A model generated the notes under the pieces. That model had not been told where the DNA came from and did not search any database. It saw nothing but the letters and a program-made list of their open reading frames with translations. A stretch of DNA of 18,235 nucleotides from Bacteroidota bacterium (GTDB taxonomy: Bacteria; Bacteroidota; Bacteroidia; Chitinophagales; Chitinophagaceae), in the NCBI GenBank assembly GCA_030831005.1, contig JAURLW010000046.1, positions 1 through 18,235 on the forward strand. Direction: 5' to 3'. Positions 7,503 to 15,160 of this stretch are shown piece after piece. The stretch's first letter is position 1. Every line of letters begins with the position of its first letter. Both the position numbers and the translations under genes were made by a program.

Positions 7503-8711
7503 ATGTCTTTCAAAAATTTCAACTTCAATAATATCAAAGCCCTTGTAAGGGTTGATTTCAATGTACCAATGAAAAATGGCGTAATTAGCGATGACTCAAG
7601 AATTAAAGCTGCATTACCTACCATTAAAAAAATACTTGATGATGGTGGTGCCGTAATTTTGATGAGTCATTGGGGCAGACCCTTGAAAGACATTGAGAAA
7701 AAACCAAATCTAACCCTTGCAGATTTTTCTCTCGCACCTGTAGCTCAATACTTAAGCACTTTACTAGCTCAAGAAGTACAGTTCATATGCGATTGCCTAA
7801 GTTCAGAAGCACAAGAGCAAACAGCCAATTTAAAAATGGGTCAAGTTATTTTATTAGAAAATGTACGTTATTACAAAGAGGAAGAAAAAGGAGATGTCAA
7901 CTTTGCAAAACAATTAGCATCTTACGGTGATGTATATGTAAATGATGCTTTTGGCACGGCACATAGAGCACATGCCAGCACAGCTATTATAGCTCAGTTT
8001 TTTGATAAAACTAAGAAGACATTTGGTTATTTAATGGAGCAAGAAGTACAAGCTGCTAATCAAGTTATGCATAATGCAGAAGCCCCATTTACGGCTATTA
8101 TTGGCGGTGCAAAAGTTTCTGATAAAATACTCATTATTGAAAACTTATTGGATAGAGCACAACACATTATCATCGGTGGGGGTATGGCATATACCTTCTT
8201 TAAAGCACAAGGTGGACAAATCGGTAATTCTCTTTGCGAAGATGATCGATTAGACATGGCATTAGCATTACTTACTACAGCAAAAAGTAAAGGCGTTCAA
8301 ATTCATTTACCTATTGATAGTATCATCGCTGATAAATTTGCAGCAGATGCAGCAACTAAGGTTGCAGATAACACGAGTATAGAAAGTGGCTGGATGGGTT
8401 TAGATATTGGACCAAACGCTATTGCTAGTTTTTCTGAAATAGTGGCTAAATCAAAAACTATCTTATGGAATGGCCCAATGGGGGTTTTCGAAATGGAAGC
8501 TTTTCAACAAGGAACCAAAGCTATAGCTGAGGCTGTAGCCCAAGCTACTGCTCAAGGAGCTTTTTCTTTAGTAGGCGGTGGAGATAGCGTTGCCGCGGTT
8601 AATAAATTCCATTTGTCCGACAAAGTAAGTTATGTAAGTACCGGCGGAGGTGCAATGTTAGAGTACTTTGAAGGTAAAGAATTACCAGGTATCGCTTCTA
8701 TTTTAGCATAA
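7503..8711 (+). CDS. pgk: Phosphoglycerate kinase
   Basis: PGK transfers the acyl phosphate of 1,3-bisphosphoglycerate to ADP, the first ATP-forming step of glycolysis and the reaction directly after GAPDH. The 402-residue protein has all hallmarks: the N-terminal substrate loop RVDFNVP, SHWGRP (usually SHLGRP), NVRYYKEEEKGD, NDAFGTAHRAHAST, hinge-proximal GGAKVSDK, the WNGPMGVFE nucleotide motif, and C-terminal GGGDSVAAV with STGGGA. The last residues are hydrophobic and Ala-rich, as is normal. It is placed just after gapA on the same strand, with a terminator hairpin in the 50-base gap and no promoter that I can find. Expression is therefore likely coupled to gapA by read-through. Confidence 0.98.
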   Translation: MSFKNFNFNNIKALVRVDFNVPMKNGVISDDSRIKAALPTIKKILDDGGAVILMSHWGRPLKDIEKKPNLTLADFSLAPVAQYLSTLLAQEVQFICDCLSSEAQEQTANLKMGQVILLENVRYYKEEEKGDVNFAKQLASYGDVYVNDAFGTAHRAHASTAIIAQFFDKTKKTFGYLMEQEVQAANQVMHNAEAPFTAIIGGAKVSDKILIIENLLDRAQHIIIGGGMAYTFFKAQGGQIGNSLCEDDRLDMALALLTTAKSKGVQIHLPIDSIIADKFAADAATKVADNTSIESGWMGLDIGPNAIASFSEIVAKSKTILWNGPMGVFEMEAFQQGTKAIAEAVAQATAQGAFSLVGGGDSVAAVNKFHLSDKVSYVSTGGGAMLEYFEGKELPGIASILA

Positions 8712-8731
8712 ATTAATCGCACAATACCAAT

Positions 8732-8760
8732 AAAAACACCTTATATTTAAGGTGTTTTTT
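8732..8760 (+). terminator. Rho-independent terminator after pgk
   Basis: AAAAACACCTTA (8732-8743) pairs with TAAGGTGTTTTT (8748-8759) around a 4-base loop; the T run continues to 8760. It separates the glycolytic pair from asnB, whose ATG is only 13 bases further on. Any asnB promoter must overlap this hairpin or lie inside pgk. Confidence 0.88.
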
Positions 8761-8773
8761 AGCATCTACAACT

Positions 8774-10684
8774 ATGTGTGGAATCTGTGGCATTATTCAG
8801 TTTAATAAAGCAATTCAATCCAATGAATTGCAAATAATGACGCATGCATTAAAACATAGAGGACCAGACGATGCGGGTTATGTGCTAAGTAGCATCGAAC
8901 AGCAATCCATTGAATCTTTTCATGATGAAGATAGTGTTGCAGAAATTAAAGCGACCTATCCTTCTATACCCTATGATAGCCAATACCAAGTAGGTATGGG
9001 CTTTAGACGATTAGCTATTTTTGACACCAGTGTTCTTGGTCATCAGCCTATGCTTAATCATGACCGAAGTATAGCCTTAACTTTCAATGGCGCTATTTAT
9101 AATTTTGAAGAACTGCGTATTGAGCTACAACAAGCAGGCTATGCCTTTAAAAGCAAGAGCGACTCTGAAGTGGTATTGTATGCCTACCAATATTGGGGTA
9201 TCCACTTTATTCAAAAATTGAATGGCATGTTTGCCATAGCTCTTTTGGATAAAAGAAATAATACAATGTATTTGATTAGAGATCACTTTGGGATAAAGCC
9301 ATTGTATTATAGTCAACAAAACAATGCGCTCTATTGGAGTTCCGAAATAAAAGCACTACTCAAAGTGCCTGCCCTAGAAAAACAATTAGATGTTCAAGGA
9401 TTATATAGTAACTATCTATGGCAGCAAAGTACCGACAATACAAGCTGTTTTAAAAATATACATGCCTTAGCTCCGGGTAAATATTTAAAAATTGATCTTT
9501 TATCGCATCAAATATCAACGCATACCTATTGGGACAGCTTGCATCTTGCACAATTTCAAAGAACTAGTACTTCTATTGAGCATATCGAAGATTTACTTCA
9601 CCAAATTGTGAAAAAACAACTCAAAGCGGATGTGCCCATTATAGCTATGTTAAGTGGCGGAATAGACTCTACTACCCTCTCTGCTATAGCAAAACAGTAC
9701 AAACCCGATTTAGCATCTTACACATTGGCGTTGAGCGACCAACAGAATAATGAGTTGCCTCAAGCAAATGCAATAGCAACACATTTAAAACTAAAATCAC
9801 ATATTCAGCAATTACATGCAGATGATTTATTGAATGACCTAGATGCGTCGCTAATTCATTTTGAAGCTCCTTATACCAGTATTGAACCCGTTGTTATGGC
9901 TGCAAAATTCATGCAGGAGCAACAGTTTAAAGTTGTGATCAATGGAATAGGTGCTGATGAACTTTTTGGTGGATATCAATACTATCAAAGAATTAATCAA
10001 TGGGAACAGCTTCAACAATTTTCATGGCTAGGAAACTTGATACCCGCACTACCCATTCAAAAATTAAACACCTTACAAAAATTTTGGAAGGCCAAATCCA
10101 TAACTCAATTTTACGGTTTGTTTCATGAAGGCATGCAATTAAATGAACTCAAACAATTAGTTGCACATCCTTTATCCATATCTACACCAAAGCAATTTGA
10201 AGCGATAACGCAACTACCTATTTCCAATATAGAAAAAATTAGTTTGTTTGATTTACAACACAATGTAAGTAATCATCATGTAGTAAGAGAAGATTTGAGC
10301 TATATGAAACATAGCATGGAAGCCCGTTATCCATATTTAGACCATGAATTAGTAGAAGCTGTGTATCGTTTAAAGACTTGCTTCGTTTATCAAAAAAACA
10401 CGAGCAAACCCGTATTGAGAAGTATTGCTCAAAAATATATCCTCGCAGCTAATATGCAAATGCCTAAAAAAGGATTTGAACTACCAACAGCATCTTGGCT
10501 ACAAAATAATAAGACGTTAGAAAATTATGCTTTAAATACGCTCTCTCAACTCAAAAAAAGAGCATTATTTAATAATAAAACTATTGATCTTTGGTGGCAA
10601 CAAAGAAATCAACCAGCATGTGTTTCAAAATTATGGCAATTGATTAGCACCGAAAAAATGATGGCTACTTATTTAGATGCCTAA
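8774..10684 (+). CDS. asnB: Glutamine-hydrolysing asparagine synthetase (AsnB family)
   Basis: It makes asparagine from aspartate, ATP and glutamine-derived ammonia. The 636-residue protein has an N-terminal class II amidotransferase domain (about 2-200) whose nucleophile is Cys2 of MCGICG, with RHRGPDD-like KHRGPDD, Arg79 in FRRLAIFD and Asp130 in SKSDSEVV. The synthetase domain has the PP-loop SGGIDST at 294-300, GIGADELFGGY, REDLSYMKHSMEARYPYLDHELVE and KKGFELPTASW. Two oddities: the glutamine-pocket motif is FNGAIYN (105-110 region) where AsnB normally has NGEIYN, and residues about 41-72 form an extra acidic stretch not found in E. coli AsnB. No sugar-polymer genes are nearby, so a housekeeping asparagine role is likeliest, but a related amidotransferase role is possible. 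Its stop overlaps that of the convergent asparaginase. Confidence 0.93.
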   Translation: MCGICGIIQFNKAIQSNELQIMTHALKHRGPDDAGYVLSSIEQQSIESFHDEDSVAEIKATYPSIPYDSQYQVGMGFRRLAIFDTSVLGHQPMLNHDRSIALTFNGAIYNFEELRIELQQAGYAFKSKSDSEVVLYAYQYWGIHFIQKLNGMFAIALLDKRNNTMYLIRDHFGIKPLYYSQQNNALYWSSEIKALLKVPALEKQLDVQGLYSNYLWQQSTDNTSCFKNIHALAPGKYLKIDLLSHQISTHTYWDSLHLAQFQRTSTSIEHIEDLLHQIVKKQLKADVPIIAMLSGGIDSTTLSAIAKQYKPDLASYTLALSDQQNNELPQANAIATHLKLKSHIQQLHADDLLNDLDASLIHFEAPYTSIEPVVMAAKFMQEQQFKVVINGIGADELFGGYQYYQRINQWEQLQQFSWLGNLIPALPIQKLNTLQKFWKAKSITQFYGLFHEGMQLNELKQLVAHPLSISTPKQFEAITQLPISNIEKISLFDLQHNVSNHHVVREDLSYMKHSMEARYPYLDHELVEAVYRLKTCFVYQKNTSKPVLRSIAQKYILAANMQMPKKGFELPTASWLQNNKTLENYALNTLSQLKKRALFNNKTIDLWWQQRNQPACVSKLWQLISTEKMMATYLDA

Positions 10685-11634
10685 GCGTAATAGGCAATAA
10701 GCTCTTCACCTTTAGAAGATTTCATAGCTCTATACATACCTGCCGAATTAAAACAAAACTCATAATCACCAGCCGCATTTACAGCGATTAATCCGCCTTC
10801 TCCGCCCATTTTCTTGAGTTTGTCTAAGACCACTACTTGGCATGCTTCTTTTAAACTGAGCCCTTTATATTCTATCAAACAAGCAATGTCGTGAGCTACT
10901 ACTGCTCTTAAAAAATACTCGCCATGGCCTGTACATGAAATAGCACAACTAGCATCATTGGCATAAGTGCCAGCACCTACAATAGGACTGTCTCCAATTC
11001 TACCAAAACGTTTGTTGGTCATACCTCCAGTTGAAGTACCTGCGGCTATATGCCCAAGGTGATCGCAAGCAACAGCACCTACCGTTCCAAATTTATAATC
11101 TGGATTAGGAGCTGTGCCTTTTAAATTATCATCTTTATGATCTAATTGATAAAAATCAGTATCTCTAATTTCTACCCATTGATCGTAACGTTCTTTATTG
11201 TAAAAATAATCATCAGGCATGAAAGCAAAACCTCTCGACATAGCAAACTCACTAGCTCCATTGCCACTGAGCAACACATGTCCAGAATGCAACATAACCT
11301 CTTTAGCTAATAAAATTGGATTTTGAATATTTCTCACACCCGCTACTGCACCCGTTTGCAAATCAGCTCCGTTCATTATACAAGCATCCATTTCATGAAG
11401 GCCTTTTTTGGTAAATACAGAACCTTTACCAGCATTGAATAATGGATTGTTTTCAAGCGCTACAATAGCTGCAGCAACTGCATCTAAAGCTGCACCCTTT
11501 TGTTCAAGTACTTGATAGCCTTCATTTAAGGCTTTTTGTAAAGCTAATTGATATTCTTTTTCAAGAGCAGCATCCATCATGCCAGGATGTATATTACCGG
11601 CTCCGCCGTGAATTACGAGTGTATAGTTATTCAT
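10681..11634 (-). CDS. iaaA: Isoaspartyl peptidase / L-asparaginase (plant-type Ntn hydrolase)
   Basis: The 317-residue precursor belongs to the threonine N-terminal nucleophile family that hydrolyses beta-aspartyl dipeptides and asparagine. Motifs in order: IHGGAGN at residues 8-14, NPLFNAGKGSVF (63-74), EMDACIMNG, the autocleavage site GTVGAVA with nucleophile Thr184, the substrate loop GTSTGGMTNKRFGRIGDSPIVGAGTYA, and TGHGEYFLRA. All expected catalytic residues are present. The precursor should self-cleave before Thr184 into alpha and beta chains. No signal peptide is seen, so it is probably cytoplasmic. It is the last gene of a minus-strand operon, four bases after the phosphoribosyltransferase stop. 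Its stop (10681-10683) overlaps the asnB stop (10682-10684) on the other strand. Confidence 0.95.
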   Translation of the reverse strand: MNNYTLVIHGGAGNIHPGMMDAALEKEYQLALQKALNEGYQVLEQKGAALDAVAAAIVALENNPLFNAGKGSVFTKKGLHEMDACIMNGADLQTGAVAGVRNIQNPILLAKEVMLHSGHVLLSGNGASEFAMSRGFAFMPDDYFYNKERYDQWVEIRDTDFYQLDHKDDNLKGTAPNPDYKFGTVGAVACDHLGHIAAGTSTGGMTNKRFGRIGDSPIVGAGTYANDASCAISCTGHGEYFLRAVVAHDIACLIEYKGLSLKEACQVVVLDKLKKMGGEGGLIAVNAAGDYEFCFNSAGMYRAMKSSKGEELIAYYA

Positions 11635-11638
11635 GAAA

Positions 11639-12130
11639 TTATTGTAAGTAGGCTTGAATAAGTTCGTTATTAGTAGTTTCTACAATGATGTGATCTTGTA
11701 AAGTGGTAGCTACGGATAAGCCTACAAAATCTGGAGCAATTGGAAATGCTGTATGCTTACGTTCCACCAAAACAGCAATCTTTATAGAAGATGGTGCTGC
11801 TTTTAAAAGTGGCATTAAGGCATAGGCTAAGGTCTTACCGCTATTACAAACATCATCAACCAAAATAATAGGTTGATTTTGAATAGAGGCAGACAATTCA
11901 ATTTCTTTATTTAAAGGTTGCTTCTTATCCATACGAAGAGCAATCACTTGCACTTCTATATTAGTAATTGTTTTTAGCACCTCTGCTAACTTATGAGCAA
12001 TCACCAAACCTGCTTCTGCAATACCCACTAAAGCAATAGCTTTGGTATCAATATGTTGCTCCACTATTTGAAAAGCAATACGATTAAGTTTCTTTTCTAT
12101 TTGCTGTTTATTTAACAATGTTATCTTCAT
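11639..12130 (-). CDS. PyrR-like phosphoribosyltransferase family protein
   Basis: The 163-residue protein is a type I phosphoribosyltransferase. The PRPP-binding loop IILVDDVCNSGKT is at about residues 88-100. An ALVGIAEAGL segment near 33-42 corresponds to the pyrophosphate loop. VERKHTAFPIAPDFVGLSV (about 122-140) resembles the PyrR signature after the PRPP loop. Known PyrR proteins are uracil phosphoribosyltransferases that also regulate pyr mRNA by attenuation. Here no pyr gene or attenuator is present, so I call only the fold and not the regulatory role. It sits between the permease (11 bases upstream) and the asparaginase (4 bases downstream), in one transcription unit. A purine or other base as substrate is equally possible. 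Confidence 0.82.
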   Translation of the reverse strand: MKITLLNKQQIEKKLNRIAFQIVEQHIDTKAIALVGIAEAGLVIAHKLAEVLKTITNIEVQVIALRMDKKQPLNKEIELSASIQNQPIILVDDVCNSGKTLAYALMPLLKAAPSSIKIAVLVERKHTAFPIAPDFVGLSVATTLQDHIIVETTNNELIQAYLQ

Positions 12131-12141
12131 AAAGTAAGCAA

Positions 12142-13395
12142 TTAATGAGATCGAATAGCTTCTACAGGATTAAGTGCAGCCGCCTTTTTAGCTGGAATAT
12201 ATCCTGCAAGTACGCCAACGAGCAGCGATATGCTTGTTCCAATTCCAATATTTTTCAATGTTAAAACCATTTCAAAATCAGCCAAATAGGTGGCTAACAA
12301 AGATAATAGGAAAACACTTATTATTCCAAACAAACCGCCCAATAAACATAAGATGACAGCCTCGGTTAAAAACTCCATTAATATCGTTGCGGCAGGAGCA
12401 CCAATGGCTTTTTTTAATCCAATCATCTTGGTGCGTTCTTTTACCGTAACAAACATAATATTAGCAATACCAAAGGCTCCCACAATTAAAGAAAAACCGC
12501 CAATAACAAATCCAACTACATTGATGGTGGTAAAAATGGTATCCAAGCGGTCAGAAATTTGACTAAGCTTATTTATAGCAAAATTATTTGCTTCGGTAGG
12601 CTTTACTTTTCTTACTGCTCTCAATACACCCGTTAACTCATAGGTCATTTCTTCTAACGATTTTTCATTACTTGCTTTGACGATCAACATAGGATCGTAT
12701 TGCAATGATTTCAAATCAAGCATACTTGATGTAACATAATAAGGTACCAACATGCCATTATCAAAATCAAATCCAGACATAGATTGCCCCATTTTTTTTA
12801 GCAAGCCAATAATCTTAATTTTCTTTCCATGATAAAACACATAGGTGCCTATTGGATTTAATTGAGAAGGGAATAATTCATTGTATAACTTATCGCCCAA
12901 TACACCACAAGCCGTTCCCGCTTCTAATTCCGTTGTAGAAAAATAGCGCCCTCTTACGATTTCTAAATTCTGTGTATTTTCAAAATAAGGCATAACGGCA
13001 TATACATTAACGCCACTCAATTCATTTTGATTATTTTTTATGGTAAGATTATTTTCACTAAAACAAAGTGTAGCAAATTGCACATGCGGTAATCCATTTA
13101 CGGCTTTAAGTTCTTTGACACCCATGCTCGGTCGTCTCAAAAAATCCCACCACTTATATTCACCACCTTCATCCATCCATGGCCATCTATTGATATACAC
13201 TACATCGCTTCCCAGCGTGGCCACTTCTTTCCTAATATTTCGCTCCATGCTATCCAAGACCGTTAATACCGCGATAATACAAAAGATACCAATACTAATA
13301 CCCAATAAAGAAAGCGTTGTTCGCAAACGATTCACTCTTAATTCTTGAATCGCTTGTATGAAACTAAATTGTATTAATTGAAGCACGGCTTTCAT
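12142..13395 (-). CDS. ABC transporter permease, MacB/FtsX type
   Basis: The 417-residue membrane protein has the MacB layout. TM1 is at about 27-48 after the LRVNRLRTTLSLLGISIG motif. A large extracytoplasmic (MacB-PCD) domain runs from about 50 to 285. Three C-terminal helices lie near 289-315, 337-366 and 381-401. The FtsX-type coupling segment KERTKMIGLKKAIGA (319-333) and the C-terminal PAKKAAALNPVEAIR are conserved. Such permeases pair with an ATPase and often a periplasmic adaptor to drive efflux or lipoprotein/peptide handling. Neither partner gene is in the window, so this is an orphan permease whose ATPase must be elsewhere. It is the first gene of a probable operon with the phosphoribosyltransferase and asparaginase, and is divergent from the MFS gene. 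A -7 box lies five bases before its ATG. Confidence 0.93.
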   Translation of the reverse strand: MKAVLQLIQFSFIQAIQELRVNRLRTTLSLLGISIGIFCIIAVLTVLDSMERNIRKEVATLGSDVVYINRWPWMDEGGEYKWWDFLRRPSMGVKELKAVNGLPHVQFATLCFSENNLTIKNNQNELSGVNVYAVMPYFENTQNLEIVRGRYFSTTELEAGTACGVLGDKLYNELFPSQLNPIGTYVFYHGKKIKIIGLLKKMGQSMSGFDFDNGMLVPYYVTSSMLDLKSLQYDPMLIVKASNEKSLEEMTYELTGVLRAVRKVKPTEANNFAINKLSQISDRLDTIFTTINVVGFVIGGFSLIVGAFGIANIMFVTVKERTKMIGLKKAIGAPAATILMEFLTEAVILCLLGGLFGIISVFLLSLLATYLADFEMVLTLKNIGIGTSISLLVGVLAGYIPAKKAAALNPVEAIRSH

Positions 13396-13400
13396 GTGAA

Positions 13401-13408
13401 CAAAAATA
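13401..13408 (-). promoter_or_regulatory. -7 box (TATTTTTG) of the permease operon
   Basis: The minus strand reads TATTTTTG, matching TAnnTTTG, and ends five bases before the ATG at 13395, which predicts a leaderless transcript. No TTG is found 19-21 bases upstream. The operator-like palindrome at 13416-13432 occupies the region where the -33 element and spacer would be, so an activator-dependent promoter is possible. Confidence 0.5.
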
Positions 13409-13415
13409 ACTTAAG

Positions 13416-13432
13416 TAATGTAGAATACATTA
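13416..13432. promoter_or_regulatory. 17-bp perfect palindrome, candidate operator between divergent transporters
   Basis: TAATGTA (13416-13422) and TACATTA (13426-13432) are exact inverted repeats around GAA. The site lies in the 43-base gap between the divergent permease (ATG 13395) and MFS (putative start 13439) genes, immediately upstream of the permease -7 box. The symmetry and location fit a dimeric transcription factor site. No regulator gene is in the window. Confidence 0.55.
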
Positions 13433-13438
13433 TTAATA

Positions 13439-14731
13439 TTGAATAAATTCGCACAAAACTATCCCTTGAAAATTGTTATTCCTTTTTTAATTAAAAATAA
13501 AGCGCTTAGGAATAAGCACTTTCGTAATTATATCGCTACCCGATTAACAATGATCACGGCAATGATGATGCAAACAGCCATCGTTAGTTACCTCGTTTAT
13601 AATCTTACTAAAAGTGAATTATCGCTCGGCTTATTAGGTTTATGGGAAGTTATACCAGCCGTTGCGGGTTCTTTATTTGCTGGTCATTTTGTAGAAACTA
13701 GAGAAAAAAGAAGTGTCTTACTTACGTGCATCATAGCTTATATAGGATTATCTATTTTCTATTGCCTTTTGGCAAGTGATCTCGTATTGCAAACGGTACC
13801 CAAACAAAAAGTTGTTTGGCTAATTTATTTGGGTGTATTTATTGGGGGTAGTTTAAGGGCGTTTTACGGTCCAGCTAATTTCTCCTTGTTTGGATTACTT
13901 ATTCCAAGGAAACAATATCCTAATGCCACAGCATGGAGCAGCACAAGCTGGCAAGCAGGTGCAGTACTTGGGCCATTATTAGGTGGTATCTGTATTGGAC
14001 TCATGAGTTATTATTACAGTTTATTGAGTGTTATTGTCTTTCAATTAATTGGCTTATACTGTATGCTCAAAATTCCTAAACAAGCTATAGTAAAGAAAAC
14101 CAAAGAGCCGATATTAAAGAGTTTAAAAGAAGGTCTTCATTTTGTATTCACCAATCAGGTATTATTAGCTGCCTTATCACTTGATATGTTTGCTGTTTTA
14201 TTTGGCGGCGCTGTAGCTTTACTACCCGTATATGCAGATAAAATTCTTCATGTAGGCGAAATGGGGTTTGGCTGGCTTAGGGCGGCACCAGGTATAGGTG
14301 CAATGATAACTTTATTAGCACTTTCTGTAATTCCATTAGAAACAAAACCAGGTATAAAAATGTATATCTGCATTGCTGGTTTTGGGATCACTACTATCTT
14401 ATTTGGACTTTCTACTAATTTCTATTTTTCCTTGGTCTTATTAATGCTTGGAGGCATATGCGATGCTATAAGTGTAGTTATTAGGGGTACCATTTTACAA
14501 TTGCAAACACCTGATGATATGCGAGGGAGAATTTCTGCTGTAAATACCATATTCATTACGTCTAGCAATGAATTAGGGGCTATGGAAAGCGGCTTAACAG
14601 CCAAATGGATGGGTACGGTACCAGCCGTTGTATTTGGCGGTATTATGACTTTGGGAGTAGTGGCAATTAGTTATTTTAAAGCTCCCAAATTAAAAACTCT
14701 TGATTTTAAAAACACCGATACAGCATCTTAA
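13439..14731 (+). CDS. MFS transporter, EntS/MFS_3-like exporter family
   Basis: About 430 residues with 12 predicted membrane helices. The N-terminal NKHFRNYIATRLTMITAMMMQ leads into TM1. A loop-2/3 segment FAGHFVETREKRSVLL follows TM2. LRAFYGPANFSLFGLLIP and TSWQAGAVLGPLLGG lie in the first half, and TPDDMRGRISAVNTIFITSSNELGAMESG in the second half is characteristic of the MFS_3 group, which includes the enterobactin exporter EntS. Small-molecule efflux is a fair inference; the substrate is unknown. The start is uncertain: the first in-frame ATG would begin inside TM1 at residue 38, so translation must use a non-ATG codon, TTG at 13439 or TTG at 13466. It is divergent from the MacB-type permease and shares a palindromic site with it. 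Confidence 0.88.
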   Translation: MNKFAQNYPLKIVIPFLIKNKALRNKHFRNYIATRLTMITAMMMQTAIVSYLVYNLTKSELSLGLLGLWEVIPAVAGSLFAGHFVETREKRSVLLTCIIAYIGLSIFYCLLASDLVLQTVPKQKVVWLIYLGVFIGGSLRAFYGPANFSLFGLLIPRKQYPNATAWSSTSWQAGAVLGPLLGGICIGLMSYYYSLLSVIVFQLIGLYCMLKIPKQAIVKKTKEPILKSLKEGLHFVFTNQVLLAALSLDMFAVLFGGAVALLPVYADKILHVGEMGFGWLRAAPGIGAMITLLALSVIPLETKPGIKMYICIAGFGITTILFGLSTNFYFSLVLLMLGGICDAISVVIRGTILQLQTPDDMRGRISAVNTIFITSSNELGAMESGLTAKWMGTVPAVVFGGIMTLGVVAISYFKAPKLKTLDFKNTDTAS

Positions 14732-14763
14732 TCTATTGAAAACTTAAGAGCAAAAAATTTACT

Positions 14764-15087
14764 TTAATATAAGTCAATCTCATACAACACAACTACTTCC
14801 TTATCATTTTTGGCAAGTAGCGTATTATTCTTCACTTCAAAAGCAGTAAACTGCTCTTGCAATAATGCGGCTAGTTGTAATCGTCTTTCTTCATCTTGCA
14901 CTTCCATGCGCTCCTCTTCATCAGTTAGGGTAGCTACAAATTCAGTAAATGCTTGATTCGCACTCACAGCCGCATCAATTTCCGTTTTTAGGGTTTGCAG
15001 CCATGGAGAAGCGTTACCCAATTCGAAATCGAAAAGCATATCAATAAGCGTTTCGCTATCAGAAAATTCTTGATTTTGTATATACAT
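14764..15087 (-). CDS. Small acidic protein of unknown function
   Basis: A soluble protein of 107 residues, rich in Glu, Asp, Leu and Ala, with no membrane segment or signal peptide. The body is predicted mostly helical: an amphipathic stretch from about residue 10 to 80 (SETLIDMLFDFELG, then FTEFVATLTDEEERMEVQDEERRLQLAALLQEQF), then a short end with beta-like KEVVVLYEIDLY. I do not recognise a family. I chose the ATG at 15087; an extension to a TTG at 15114 would add nine residues, but there the minus strand has TACTTTTA (15111-15104), a one-mismatch -7 box. It lies just downstream of clpB on the same strand, separated by the clpB terminator, so it is probably its own transcript. A link to ClpB is not supported beyond adjacency. 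Confidence 0.65.
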   Translation of the reverse strand: MYIQNQEFSDSETLIDMLFDFELGNASPWLQTLKTEIDAAVSANQAFTEFVATLTDEEERMEVQDEERRLQLAALLQEQFTAFEVKNNTLLAKNDKEVVVLYEIDLY

Positions 15088-15123
15088 AGTCCTAATTAAA
15101 GAATAAAAGTACAAAAGCTTGCA

Positions 15124-15152
15124 TAAAAAAACGGATGAAAAATCATCCGTTT
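15124..15152 (-). terminator. Rho-independent terminator of clpB
   Basis: On the minus strand AAACGGATGA (15152-15143) pairs with TCATCCGTTT (15138-15129) around a 4-base loop, followed by a T run to 15124. It begins eight bases after the clpB stop codon. Confidence 0.9.
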
Positions 15153-15160
15153 AATATTAT

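Noticed and set aside
8774..10684. asnB as part of a surface-polysaccharide locus
   Set aside because: AsnB homologues often sit in such loci, but no glycosyltransferase or sugar-nucleotide gene is nearby.
11639..12130. PyrR as a pyrimidine attenuation regulator
   Set aside because: Fold and PRPP loop fit, but no pyr gene, leader or attenuator is present, so the regulatory function is not claimed.
12290..12562. + strand open frames opposite the permease (also 13040-13348)
   Set aside because: Shadows of the permease; no domain, no promoter, no homology recognised.
14726..14749. TCTTAA/TTAAGA inverted repeat at the end of the MFS gene as a terminator
   Set aside because: Six AT-rich pairs, a 12-base loop and no T run; too weak to call.
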